Shown in pieces: positions 28,601-36,453 of a stretch of DNA of 44,868 nt. The stretch comes from Phycisphaerae bacterium (GTDB lineage: Bacteria; Planctomycetota; Phycisphaerae; UBA1845), in NCBI GenBank assembly GCA_024102815.1, contig JAGFJJ010000062.1, positions 1 through 44,868 on the forward strand. Reading direction: 5' to 3'. The position numbers were made by a program, and so were the translations under genes. The notes beneath the pieces are model-generated. The model was given only the letters and a program-made list of their open reading frames with translations, had not been told where the DNA came from and ran no database searches. Each line of letters begins with the position of its first letter. Within the stretch, counting starts at the first letter, position 1.

Positions 28601-29168
28601 CCAGTTCTATGGACAGCGTGATCGTGATGCATTGATTATCGACGAGCGCTGGAACGGCGGCGGTCAGATTCCCACGCGTTTCGTCGAACTGCTCGATCGC
28701 CCGCTGGTGAACTTCTGGGCGCGTCGCGACGGCAAGGACACGCCGTGGCCTCCGGACGCGCACCATGGGCCCAAGTGCATGCTCATCAACGGATTGGCGG
28801 GCTCGGGGGGAGACTATTTCCCATTCTATTTCCGGCATCGCGGCGTGGGCAAGCTGATCGGCACGCGAACGTGGGGAGGCCTGGTGGGCATCTCCGGAAA
28901 TCCCGTGCTGATCGACGGCGGGCGCGTCACGGCTCCACGCTTCGCCTTCTACGAGCTGGACGGCACGTGGGGTATTGAGGGGCACGGCGTCGATCCCGAC
29001 ATTGAAGTGATCGACGATCCGGCCAAGATGGTGGGCGGAGGCGATCCCCAGCTCGATGCGGCGATCGAATATCTGCTCGGGGAGTTGAAGCGCAATCCGC
29101 CGTTGAAGGTCAAGCGCCCGCCGTTCCCGGATCGCAGCGGAATGGGCATCAGGGAAAGCGACAAGTGA
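25638..29168 (+). CDS. Tricorn-like exported serine protease (S41)
   Basis: A 1176-residue protease. Residues 1 to about 45 are a signal peptide (a basic start, then MVVAALCVAATAPARAQ), so it acts outside the cytoplasm, unlike archaeal Tricorn. The TolB/WD40-type beta-propeller repeats (FSPDGKTIAFTGN, WSPDGKWMAWFSD) gate peptides. An acidic, Lys/Glu/Asp-rich segment of about 85 residues (near 574-660) interrupts the propellers. A core domain follows with His793 (APNMHGVDW), then a PDZ domain (about 870-940), then the S41 catalytic part with Ser1056 (LAGSGGDYF) and Glu1114 (GTWGIEGHG). The Ser-Glu spacing equals that of Tricorn (965/1023). The ATG at 25638 has AAGGG upstream. It probably degrades peptides in the periplasm. 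Confidence 0.92.
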   Translation: MKIRTDVVNTAPTGAPSGFHRACRGLLSMVVAALCVAATAPARAQSDSDGFQPHGGMMRFPDVSASQIVFVYGNDLWLVPREGGTAEPLASPPGLEVFPRFSPDGKTIAFTGNYEGDQDIYTIPVDGGIARRVTHHAATEIVYDWSPTGEIIFYSNGQAGLPRMMQLFTVPPEGGLPARLPVPYGANGTISPDGKWLAYTPHTRDNRTWKRYRGGMATDIWLFHLMNHTSKKITDWEGTDSQPMWHGKTLYYISDDGPHPRLNIWAYDTVSGQREQITDFADYDVKWPAVGPGGDGKGEIVFQHGPDLMLLDLGTRQTRKVEVTIPGDRPTVREQLVDADDFVQSASISPTGKRALIEARGDIWSLPAKHGSPRQLTRTSGVAERDPAWSPDGKWMAWFSDETGEYEVYLNAADGKGEPRKISNGQGPYYYNPTWSPDSKFLAFQDKTGAMYLHDLEKNETRHFDDEPFAAAPRLSWSSDARWIAYPKGGDNLQSAIWIYDVGADEKHQVTSGMFNDTWPTFDRKGDYLAFASNRDFSSPQYEDVGTTFVYTETDRLFVVPLRAKVGSPWAPKSDEEVIKGDGKKDAEKKDEGEDESKENGKEAGDKESDEPKDRMLVEDEGEEKGPHATKMRGEKAGEDEGSDAKGTSDKDGAVEIELDGFEQRALPLPVDRGAFYNLAFNHKGDLLYMRRGNRLQDEKNVLHIFDLKDEDKKENTVIEDVFGFDISADGKKLLVRKRGTMAIIDAAKGQKLTDRLPLGDMNARVNPREEWKQMFREAWRIERDFFYAPNMHGVDWQAVYDQYLPMLDDCVSREDVDYALGEMIAELNVGHAYVRGGGDYEETPNVNVGMLGCDFEFADGAYRISRIIEGGPWDYDARGPLSEPGVDVKVGDYLLEVNGVPVDPTRDPWAAFQGLAGKTVTLTVSSKPTLDDDARKVVVDLLRSEGDLRYRAWIEANRAYVAQKSDGRIGYIYVPNTGVDGQNNLFRQFYGQRDRDALIIDERWNGGGQIPTRFVELLDRPLVNFWARRDGKDTPWPPDAHHGPKCMLINGLAGSGGDYFPFYFRHRGVGKLIGTRTWGGLVGISGNPVLIDGGRVTAPRFAFYELDGTWGIEGHGVDPDIEVIDDPAKMVGGGDPQLDAAIEYLLGELKRNPPLKVKRPPFPDRSGMGIRESDK

Positions 29169-29595
29169 CGGCTACGGGAGAAACCGCTCCATAAATTCGA
29201 ATTGACTCGTTATTAAGGCGCACGGGGACGGACGGATTTGTTTCTCATTTCTGAGAAACTCCTGTCCGTCCTCAGTGCGCCTTTCCGCTCAAGTGCCGCC
29301 ACTTGGCAATCCACCGATATTCCCCGGATATTCCCTGTTATCGAATCGTCGCATCTCTTGCCAACCAGGAACACCTATTTTACCAGAATTTCCCGCGATG
29401 CACCTGCTCGGGCAGAATCCGGAACGCGCTTTGCCTAGATAAACATGAGAGCGGGCAAGTGCGCGGGCCGACGTTGCAGCTTGGTTTCGCGCGCATAGCA
29501 TGGATACCTGATTCAGACGAAATGCCGCCAGGGGCGTGCCTTGTGCGGCTGGTTGTATGGATCGTGATCGCGCAAGCGAGTCAGGGGCTACATCG
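29169..29595. other. Non-coding gap holding a large nested hairpin
   Basis: No gene is supported in these 427 bases. The main feature is the nested palindrome at 29217-29281, listed separately. Between it and the cytochrome gene I see no clear promoter. Confidence 0.5.
29217..29281. repeat. Nested three-stem palindrome, REP/RAYT-like
   Basis: There are three concentric pairs: GGCGCAC (29217-29223) with GTGCGCC (29275-29281), GGACGGAC (29226-29233) with GTCCGTCC (29264-29271), and GTTTCTC (29240-29246) with GAGAAAC (29253-29259) around loop ATTTCT. GGGGACGGAC-type ends are known from mobile REP elements handled by RAYT transposases; no transposase gene lies here. It follows the protease stop by 48 bases and could also act as a terminator. 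Confidence 0.75.
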
Positions 29596-30267
29596 ATGAA
29601 GAAGTTTCATGTCATCCTGTTGATGGTTGCGTTCGTAGGTCTGGTTGGCGTGGCGACCCAGTGGGCCATGGTGGCTCCGGCGGTTGCGGACCCGCAAGTC
29701 GGGGTAGCGGCGAGCGAGGTGGCGCTGGTTCTCCCGACCCTGGGTGAGGACGCCAAGTTCCTGGGCTCCAAGGACTGCAAGAAGTGCCACATCAAGGAGT
29801 TCAAGAGCTGGGAGGACACCGCCCACGCGAAGGCGTTCGAGACGCTCAAGCCCAATCAGCATGCCGAGGCCAAATCGGCGGCCAACCTCGACCCGTCGAA
29901 GGATTACACACAGGATGCCAAGTGTGTCGCCTGTCATACCGTGGGCTTCGGCAAGCCCGGCGGATTCGAGATGTTCGCGGCGGACAACGCCGACAAGGCC
30001 AAGGAGATGGAGAATCTGATGGGCGTGGGCTGCGAATCCTGCCACGGCGCCGGCGGCGCGTACATCGGTTTCCACGAGGAATTGAAGAAGAGCAAGGCCG
30101 AGTACACCGACGCCGAGATGATGGCCAAGGGCTTGGTCAAGCCGGACGCCAACACCTGCACCGAATGCCACAATGACAAGAGCCCGACATTCAAGGGATT
30201 CAACTATGAAGAGTCCAAGGCCAAGGGCGTTCATGAGGCCTTCCCGCTGAAGCAGCGCAAGGAGTAA
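29596..30267 (+). CDS. Exported tetraheme cytochrome c (c554-like)
   Basis: A 223-residue multiheme cytochrome. A signal peptide (VILLMVAFVGLVGVATQWAM) sends it to the periplasm. Four CxxCH heme-binding motifs lie at residues 61-65 (CKKCH), 110-114 (CVACH), 146-150 (CESCH) and 188-192 (CTECH). Extra histidines such as HAKAF and QHAEA may provide distal ligands. The layout resembles the cytochrome c554/DmsE-like families used in nitrogen or general extracellular electron transfer. A partner oxidoreductase is not in the window, so the electron donor and acceptor are unknown. An AGGGG sequence precedes the ATG. A strong terminator follows at 30323, so it is a single-gene transcript. Confidence 0.88.
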   Translation: MKKFHVILLMVAFVGLVGVATQWAMVAPAVADPQVGVAASEVALVLPTLGEDAKFLGSKDCKKCHIKEFKSWEDTAHAKAFETLKPNQHAEAKSAANLDPSKDYTQDAKCVACHTVGFGKPGGFEMFAADNADKAKEMENLMGVGCESCHGAGGAYIGFHEELKKSKAEYTDAEMMAKGLVKPDANTCTECHNDKSPTFKGFNYEESKAKGVHEAFPLKQRKE

Positions 30268-30677
30268 GCGCGCTTGCCGATAACTTGAATGCCGGCGGCA
30301 GATTCAGATCGGCCGGTCTTCGCGAGGGAGCCAAACGGCTCCCTCGTTTTTTTGTCGAAAGCTCATCCAGACCACCGAGCGTGCTCCTATAATCCGTGGC
30401 TCCACCGGGCCGGAGCAGCACAGTCGAATCTGCAGCGTGATGGGGGCTACACCCGATCCGCTTCAGCAATTCCGGTGAGAGCGGACAACGTGAAAATCAC
30501 CGGCTCGTCCGCCTCGTGGGGTTCGTAAGCTACAAGAGTGGTTGATGCCGCATTCGGGCCCGGGAGCCCGCCTGGTCGCACCGCCGGCTGGACAGGTTCA
30601 GTTTCAGCACCGCGTTTTCGTTGTTCAAAGGTTCACCATCGCGCCGCCGACGTGAAGAGCCTGAAGAGGAGCAGGAC
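30268..30677. other. Gap between cytochrome and trehalose synthase genes
   Basis: Apart from the terminator at 30323-30353, these 410 bases show no gene or clear promoter. The last 20 bases contain the GAGGAGCAGG ribosome site of the next gene. Confidence 0.4.
30323..30353 (+). terminator. Rho-independent terminator after the cytochrome gene
   Basis: CGAGGGAGCC, loop AAAC, GGCTCCCTCG, then seven T residues (30347-30353). The stem is a perfect 10 bp. It is the clearest intrinsic terminator in the window and ends the cytochrome transcript 56 bases past its stop. Confidence 0.93.
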
Positions 30678-32087
30678 ATGCAAGAGGTCGCGACGCAACC
30701 CGTCGAATTGAAACTTCTCAAGGATGCCATCGGCACTGCGTACTTCGACGCATTCTTGTCCAAAGTCGATTCCCTGCGCCGAGCCATCGGCGATCGGACC
30801 GTCTGGCACATCAACTCCACGCCCCAGGGCGGCGGTGTGGCGGAAATGCTCCTGCCCATGATGGGGTACGCGCAGTCTCTGGGCCTGAAGTTCCGCTGGC
30901 TTGTCCTCGAGGGCGACACGCACTTCTTCGAAGTAACCAAGCGCATTCACAACAACCTGCATGGTGTTGCGGGGGACGGTGGTCCGCTCGGAGACGACGA
31001 ACGTCGCGCTTACGAAGCGACGCAAGCCCGCGCGGCCGACGGCCTGGCCCGGTTCGTCAAGCCCGGCGATGTCGTCATCTGCCACGATCCGCAGACGACC
31101 GGTCTGGTTCCGCACGCCCACCGCCTCGATGCCTCCGTCGTGTGGCGGTCGCACATCGGATTCGACGGCCGCAACGAGCACACCGAGCAGGCGTGGACGT
31201 TTCTGGCGCCCTACCTGCAAGGGGCCAAGCGGTTCATTTTCACGCGCGACAGCTACGTGCCGCCGCAGATCGACCGGTCCCGCGTGACCATCGTTCCCCC
31301 GTCCATCGATCCGACCAGCATGAAGAATCGCCCGATGGGCTCCGACCACTGCCGGGCCATTCTCGTCGCGGCCGGTATCCTCGAGGGACCGCTGGAGGAC
31401 GCGCCGCCGCGCTTCCGCCGGACCGACGGGAGCTGGTCATCCATCGAGCGGGCCGCGGACGTCATTCATCTCGGCCGGGCACCGCGCGCTGATCGCCGTC
31501 TCGTGGTGCAGGTATCGCGGTGGGACCGTCTGAAAGACCCCACCGGCGTACTTCGCGGGTTTGCCGACTACCTTGCCCGCGATCACAGCTCGCTGGTTTT
31601 GGCAGGCCCGAACGTGTCGGGCGTCGCGGACGACCCCGAAGGCGGTCGCGTGCTCGACGAAGTCTTCGTTGCCTGGCGCAATCTGCCGCACGAAGCGCGG
31701 CGCCACGTGCACATTGCCTGCCTGCCCATGGCCGACCGCGAGGAGAACGCCGCCATCGTAAACGCCCTTCAACGGCATGCGACGGTGCTCATTCAAAAGA
31801 GCCTTTGCGAAGGATTCGGACTGACGGTCACCGAGGCGATGTGGAAGGAAAAGCCCGTCATTGCCAGCGCCGTCGGCGGGATCCAGGATCAGATCGAGGA
31901 TGGGGTCCACGGGCTGCTTCTGCCCGACCCGAGCGACCTGGAGGCCTTCGCAACAGCCATTGCCCGGGTTCTCGACGACAGCGACCTCGCCGCGCGGCTG
32001 GCGCGAAACGCCCGCGAGCGCGTGACCGAGCGATTCCTCATGACCCGGCACGTCCTTCAGTACCTGGAGCTCGTGGCGGGGCTCTGA
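30678..32087 (+). CDS. treT: Trehalose synthase TreT-like glycosyltransferase (GT4)
   Basis: A 469-residue GT4 enzyme. VWHINSTPQGGGVAEMLLPM followed by GLKFRWLVLEGDTHFFEVTK and RIHNNLHG is the hallmark of trehalose glycosyltransferring synthase, which makes trehalose from an NDP-glucose and glucose. The donor domain has VSRWDRLKDPTGVL and the EX7E motif Glu378/Glu386 (CEGFGLTVTE), followed by KPVIASAVGGI. The ATG at 30678 has a GAGGAG site. An in-frame 19-codon extension upstream is not family-like. Trehalose would serve as an osmoprotectant or reserve. A more general GT4 role cannot be excluded, but the N-terminal block is specific. Confidence 0.87.
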   Translation: MQEVATQPVELKLLKDAIGTAYFDAFLSKVDSLRRAIGDRTVWHINSTPQGGGVAEMLLPMMGYAQSLGLKFRWLVLEGDTHFFEVTKRIHNNLHGVAGDGGPLGDDERRAYEATQARAADGLARFVKPGDVVICHDPQTTGLVPHAHRLDASVVWRSHIGFDGRNEHTEQAWTFLAPYLQGAKRFIFTRDSYVPPQIDRSRVTIVPPSIDPTSMKNRPMGSDHCRAILVAAGILEGPLEDAPPRFRRTDGSWSSIERAADVIHLGRAPRADRRLVVQVSRWDRLKDPTGVLRGFADYLARDHSSLVLAGPNVSGVADDPEGGRVLDEVFVAWRNLPHEARRHVHIACLPMADREENAAIVNALQRHATVLIQKSLCEGFGLTVTEAMWKEKPVIASAVGGIQDQIEDGVHGLLLPDPSDLEAFATAIARVLDDSDLAARLARNARERVTERFLMTRHVLQYLELVAGL

Positions 32088-32250
32088 GCGATCCGCGACG
32101 ACGCCTGCCGGAACATCGGGCATCCTCTCGACTCGGCATGTTCCGGGTGGGGCCGGCGCCGCTTGCACTGTTTCCTCCCGCCGACCAGAATTGAACGGAT
32201 GTGCGCCGGCCGAAAGGGGCCGGGCGGTCCTCTGTCCGTTTGGATTCGGG

Positions 32251-32871
32251 ATGACGTCGGGAAAAAACAGTCGCGCATCCGGGCAGGCTGACGAGCAGGC
32301 TGAAAATCGGCTGCTCGAGCGCCTGCGCGAGGGTGATCCCGTCGCGGCCGATGAGTTCGTCCGCGCGAACATCCAACGTGCCTTGGCCGTCGCCGGACGG
32401 TTTCTCCCTGATGAGACCGACGCCTTTGACGCCGTGCAGGACGCTTTCGTATCGGCTCTCAAGGCCGTTCCCGATTTTCAGGGATCATCGCGGCTTTCCA
32501 CCTGGCTTCACCGCATCGTGGTCAACGCCGCATTGATGAAGCTCCGCAAGAAAAAGCGCCTCCGGGAGCGGAGCCTGGAAGACCTGCTTCCCCGGTTCGT
32601 CGAAGACGGCCATCGGTCCAACACGCAACCTGCGTGGCGCGGCACGCCGGAGCAGCTCCTGCGTGCGAGCGAATTCCGCACCAAAGTCCATGAAAAAATC
32701 GCCGAGCTTCCCGAAAGTTACCGTAACGTGCTGATTCTGAGGGACATCCAAGGATTGAGCACGGCCGAGACGGCACTGCACCTGGACGACTCGGAGGAGG
32801 CGGTGAAGACACGGCTGCATCGGGCGCGGCAGGCGCTGCGCAAGCTATTTGAGGAGGAACTCTCCGCGTGA
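32251..32871 (+). CDS. ECF-type RNA polymerase sigma factor
   Basis: A 206-residue sigma-70 family factor of the extracytoplasmic-function type. Region 2 is DETDAFDAVQDAFVSALKAV and FQGSSRLSTWLHRIVVN, for -10 recognition and core binding. Region 4 is LPESYRNVLILRDIQGLSTA and ETALHLDDSEEAVKTRLHRA, for the -35. Its TGA overlaps the GTG of the next gene, a zinc anti-sigma factor, so the pair is a regulatory unit. The ATG at 32251 is preferred; a TTG at 32191 would add 20 residues with no family match. Target genes are unknown. Confidence 0.9.
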   Translation: MTSGKNSRASGQADEQAENRLLERLREGDPVAADEFVRANIQRALAVAGRFLPDETDAFDAVQDAFVSALKAVPDFQGSSRLSTWLHRIVVNAALMKLRKKKRLRERSLEDLLPRFVEDGHRSNTQPAWRGTPEQLLRASEFRTKVHEKIAELPESYRNVLILRDIQGLSTAETALHLDDSEEAVKTRLHRARQALRKLFEEELSA

Positions 32872-33125
32872 GCGAATTGACGTGCCGAGAGCTGATCGAT
32901 TTCCTCGACGACTACTTCGCGGGCGCACTGGCCCGTGAACAAAGGGAGATTTTCGATCGTCATCTGGCCTTCTGCCCCGACTGCGTGGCCTACCTGAAGA
33001 CTTATGCGGACACCGTGGAACTCGTGCGGAAATCCTGCGATGAATGCCCGGAGCAGTCGGCATCAAGCGACGTACCGGAGGACCTGATACAGGCCATACT
33101 GTCGGCCACGCGGCGCCCGTCCTAG
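32868..33125 (+). CDS. Soluble zinc-binding anti-sigma factor (ZAS)
   Basis: An 85-residue protein with the zinc anti-sigma signature His32-x3-Cys36-x2-Cys39 (RHLAFCPDC) and an N-terminal helix TCRELIDFLDDYFAG. No membrane segment is present, so it is a cytoplasmic, probably redox- or zinc-responsive regulator that holds the upstream ECF sigma factor. It starts with GTG, overlapping the sigma stop (GTGA at 32868-32871), which gives coupled, near 1:1 synthesis. Later cysteines (CDECPE) could join in redox sensing. Confidence 0.87.
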   Translation: MSELTCRELIDFLDDYFAGALAREQREIFDRHLAFCPDCVAYLKTYADTVELVRKSCDECPEQSASSDVPEDLIQAILSATRRPS

Positions 33126-33369
33126 CCCGAGCACCGGGGCGATGGATTCCCTGAACAAACCAATTTTTGCGGCGATCCACGCCTGGCCGGCTGCCCTCCG
33201 GGGCGAAACCCCTGTCAGGAATATCCCGCAACGACGACCGAATGGAAGGCATCTTACCGTCGAGGGTTGCTCCTGATACCATCCGCCGCCCATCGCGGCG
33301 GAAGACGACGGCTTTCGGGGGCGCATGGGTGAATTCGACGGAATTGATCAAAGGGGAAATCCATCCGTG

Positions 33370-33927
33370 ATGGCAACGACGAATCGGAACGGGGTCAATG
33401 CCGCCGTCGTGCCGGACATTGCGACGGCCGTCGACGGCGTGCTCGCCCAACTGGATGACTTGCTGTCGGAGCTGACGGACGCCGACTACACCTCGCCTCC
33501 TGCCCGAGTGAAGTCCGGAAGCGTGGGCGAACACATCCGCCACAATCTCGATCACATTCGCGCGTTGCTGGACGGCCTGGTCCGCGGATCCGTGGACTAC
33601 GACGCGCGCGAGCGCGGCACCGACATCGAATGCAGCCGGGACGCCGCGCGCCAGGAAATCGCTCGTTTGCGGAAACAGCTCGCCGATGCCTCGCCTCGGC
33701 CAGACTGCGCCGTTCGTGTACGGAGTACGATCCGTTCTGACGGACAGACCGCAGATACGTCGAGCACCTTCGGCCGCGAGCTTCTCTTCGTGTTCAGCCA
33801 CACCGTCCACCACAACGCCATGATCGCGCTGCTGGTCGCCTACCGGGGGATCGAGGTCCCCGCAAGATTCGGCTACGCCCCCGCGACGCTGCACCACCTG
33901 CAACGGTCGGCAACATGTGCACGCTGA
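33370..33927 (+). CDS. DinB-like four-helix metal-binding protein
   Basis: A 185-residue protein of the DinB/YfiT-like fold. The expected histidines are present: His55 or His62 in GEHIRHNLDHIRALLDGL and His144/His148 in FSHTVHHNAMIALL, which would bind a divalent metal. DinB-family members often act as thiol-dependent S-transferases (bacillithiol or glutathione) or damage-response proteins. The start is uncertain; the ATGs at 33325 and 33370 are both possible, and the later one is chosen. Its end overlaps the start of the NRDE gene by 13 bases. Confidence 0.75.
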   Translation: MATTNRNGVNAAVVPDIATAVDGVLAQLDDLLSELTDADYTSPPARVKSGSVGEHIRHNLDHIRALLDGLVRGSVDYDARERGTDIECSRDAARQEIARLRKQLADASPRPDCAVRVRSTIRSDGQTADTSSTFGRELLFVFSHTVHHNAMIALLVAYRGIEVPARFGYAPATLHHLQRSATCAR

Positions 33928-34727
33928 CCATATTGGCCCCGCAGCAGGTCGGGGGTCGACGGGGCGCGGCGGATGACGTCCAAGCAACGGATGTCACCCT
34001 GCGCATCGCGTTCAATCGCGACGAAAGCCGAAGACGGCCGGCCGGACTCCCCCCGCGAATGCGCCGCTACGGCGATCGCTCGGCCATCATGCCCATTGAT
34101 CCCGTTTCCGACGGTACCTGGATTGCCGTGAACGACCGCGGTCTGTGCCTGGTGCTGCTGAATGCCTACGACGCGGACCCGAAAGCGGCGGAGGCGGATT
34201 GGGCATCAGGGTCGGATCCCCAGCCCAAGGCCAGTCGGGGAACGATCATCCCGCGGTTAATGCACCACGCGACTGCGGTATCGGCTTTCGAGGAGGGAGA
34301 GGGATTGTCGCCCGGCGAATTCCCACCGTTTCGATTGCTGCTGATCGACGAGAATTCCGTGGGTCAGGTTCGTTCCAATGGACTCGCCCTCGAGTCAATT
34401 CTGGAGAGCGTCGAACGCTCGCCGATCATGTATACTTCCTCAGGACTGGGTGATGCCGTCGTGGACCTGCCGCGACGCGAGCTGTTCGTAACATGCTTCC
34501 GCGCCGGGAGGAATCCGGCCGATGCCCAGGACGAGTTTCACCGCCACCGCTGGCAGGACAGGCCGCATCTCAGCGTGGACATGGAGCGTCCCGATGCGCG
34601 CACCGTAAGCCGGACGGTCGTCGAAATTAGCAGGAGGGAAATCCGGATGCGCTACGAGTCAATCGCACCGGATGGCGCATCCGAACACTATACGCAGACA
34701 CTGCCCCGGTCGTTTGCTACCGCATGA
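33915..34727 (+). CDS. NRDE (TANGO2-like) family protein
   Basis: A 270-residue protein beginning MCTLTILAP, with the family signature FNRDES at residues 33-38, and later GTWIAVNDRGLCLVLLNAYD and the RGTIIPRLM helix. TANGO2/NRDE proteins have an Ntn-hydrolase-like fold with Cys2 at the mature N-terminus; the biochemical role is unsettled (heme or lipid handling has been proposed in eukaryotes). It overlaps the DinB-like gene upstream and the DedA-ATP-grasp gene downstream (ATGA at 34724-34727), so the three are probably translated together. Confidence 0.85.
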   Translation: MCTLTILAPQQVGGRRGAADDVQATDVTLRIAFNRDESRRRPAGLPPRMRRYGDRSAIMPIDPVSDGTWIAVNDRGLCLVLLNAYDADPKAAEADWASGSDPQPKASRGTIIPRLMHHATAVSAFEEGEGLSPGEFPPFRLLLIDENSVGQVRSNGLALESILESVERSPIMYTSSGLGDAVVDLPRRELFVTCFRAGRNPADAQDEFHRHRWQDRPHLSVDMERPDARTVSRTVVEISRREIRMRYESIAPDGASEHYTQTLPRSFATA

Positions 34728-36322
34728 ACCTGCTCGCCATCATCCTGGGCACATTCTTCTCCGAAGATCTCACGTGCATTCACGTGGGACTGCTTATTCA
34801 GGCGGGGAAACTTGACGTCTTCACGGGGCTGCTGGGCTGCTACATCGGCATCCTCGCGGGGGACTTCGGTCTGTGGTTTCTGGGTCGAACCGGGCGCCAC
34901 TTCGCCGGGCGCTGGTCCTGGCTGGCGCGGCGGATGCCCCATGACTGGGCGGATCGCCCGCGGGCGCTCTTCGAGGGCTACGACTGGGCGACGGTTTTCG
35001 CGGCGCGCTTCTTCCCCGGGGCGCGAATGCCCGTGTACCTCGCCGCCGGTGCCTTGGGCCGCAAGGCGCATCGATTCCTGCTCGTCGCCGCTGCGGCCGC
35101 CCTGATCTGGACGCCGCTATTGGTCGGAGGAGTAGCCCTGGTCGGCGAGCGGCTTGTCGCTCCCCTCGAGCGTTTCTTCAAGGTCGGTTGGGTGGCGGTG
35201 GTCGTCGCGGCGCTCATGCTTTTTCTCGGCGTCCGCCTTCTGACGCTTCTGGCAACGGAGAGCGGGCGACTTCGCCTCTGGGTCCGAATCTCGCGCATTT
35301 ACCGGTGGGAGTTCTGGCCGACCTGGTTGTTCTATATACCGCTACTCCCCTGGCTGGCGTGGCTTGCGATACGCCATCGCGGGTTGACCGTCTTCACGTC
35401 GGCGAACCCGGCCATGCCGCACGGCGGCATCGTCGGCGAATCGAAATGGGACATTCTCCGGCGACTTCCCCCGGAGTGGATCGTCCCCACAGCCCTGATT
35501 ACCACCGGCCCCCCTGGCGAGCGCGCGGCCGAGGTTGCCGGCGAAATGGAAAAACATGGGTGGACATTCCCCATGATTCTCAAACCCGACGTCGGCGAGC
35601 GCGGCGCGGGATTGAAGCAGCTGCATTCGCTTGCAGAAGCGGAAGCGTACTTCGCAAAGGTCGAAGGGCCCGTGCTTCTCCAATGCTACCACCCGGGGCC
35701 GTTCGAAGCCGGTATCTTTTATTACCGAATGCCCGGTAACGCGCGCGGGCGCATCTTCTCCATCACCGACAAGGTATTCCCGCAATTGACCGGAAACGGT
35801 CACTCCACGGCACGGGATCTGATCTGGCATGATTCCCGACTGCGCATGCAGGCACGCACGTTTCTCGCCCGACTGGACGGACAAGCCGACCGCGTGCTTG
35901 CCGACGGAGAGCAACTCACTCTGGCGGTCTCCGGCAACCACTGCCAGGGAACGCTGTTCCGTGACGGTTCTCACCTGATCACACCGGAACTCGAGGATGC
36001 AATTGACGGAATCGCCCGGCAAGTGGAAGGCTTCTACATCGGACGATTCGACGTGCGCTATGGCAACGTGAAGGCGCTTCGCGCGGGCCAAGGCTTTCAG
36101 ATCGTGGAACTCAACGGGGCGAGTTCCGAGTCAACCAACGTGTACGATCCTTCGTGGCCCATCCACCGCGCGTACGGGGTCCTGGCCCGGCAATGGGCGC
36201 TGCTCTATGCGATCGGCGCCCGAAACCGCGACCAAGGCCACGCGCCGACACCCGCCCGTAAGCTCTGGAGCGAAGTTCGCCGCTACTACCGCCACCGCCA
36301 CGTGCCGACCCTGGCGGACTAG
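34724..36322 (+). CDS. DedA-family membrane domain fused to an ATP-grasp domain
   Basis: A 532-residue fusion. Residues 1 to about 165 form a DedA/VTT (SNARE-associated) membrane region (LGTFFSEDLTCIHVGLLIQA, GDFGLWFLGRTGR, FAARFFPGARMPVYLAAGAL), the family that includes undecaprenyl-phosphate and phospholipid flippases. More hydrophobic segments follow to about 235. From about 250 to 480 there is a cytoplasmic ATP-grasp domain: Lys287 in MILKPDVGERGAGLK, then GPVLLQCYHPGPFEAGIFYY, and the metal ligands Glu462/Asn464 in FQIVELNGASSEST. ATP-grasp enzymes join a carboxylate to an amine or thiol. The fusion suggests modification of a lipid-linked or amino-acid substrate coupled to membrane transport; the substrate is unknown. 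It overlaps the NRDE gene. Confidence 0.85.
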   Translation: MNLLAIILGTFFSEDLTCIHVGLLIQAGKLDVFTGLLGCYIGILAGDFGLWFLGRTGRHFAGRWSWLARRMPHDWADRPRALFEGYDWATVFAARFFPGARMPVYLAAGALGRKAHRFLLVAAAAALIWTPLLVGGVALVGERLVAPLERFFKVGWVAVVVAALMLFLGVRLLTLLATESGRLRLWVRISRIYRWEFWPTWLFYIPLLPWLAWLAIRHRGLTVFTSANPAMPHGGIVGESKWDILRRLPPEWIVPTALITTGPPGERAAEVAGEMEKHGWTFPMILKPDVGERGAGLKQLHSLAEAEAYFAKVEGPVLLQCYHPGPFEAGIFYYRMPGNARGRIFSITDKVFPQLTGNGHSTARDLIWHDSRLRMQARTFLARLDGQADRVLADGEQLTLAVSGNHCQGTLFRDGSHLITPELEDAIDGIARQVEGFYIGRFDVRYGNVKALRAGQGFQIVELNGASSESTNVYDPSWPIHRAYGVLARQWALLYAIGARNRDQGHAPTPARKLWSEVRRYYRHRHVPTLAD

Positions 36323-36404
36323 CGCAGTCTCATCCCGATCGTAGCGAGCCGCTGGTTTCAGCCTGCGTCGTAGGATTAGCCTGCCTCATCGAAGCGAAGG
36401 TCCG

Positions 36405-36422
36405 CGCGAACTGAAGTTCGCG
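36405..36422. repeat. Perfect 8-bp palindrome near converging genes
   Basis: CGCGAACT, loop GA, AGTTCGCG. It lies in the 131-base gap between the DedA-ATP-grasp gene and the convergent pilT, with no T-run, and is probably a REP-like element. Confidence 0.6.
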
Positions 36423-36453
36423 GCTCGCCACATTCTCATTCCGAATTCAGCAT

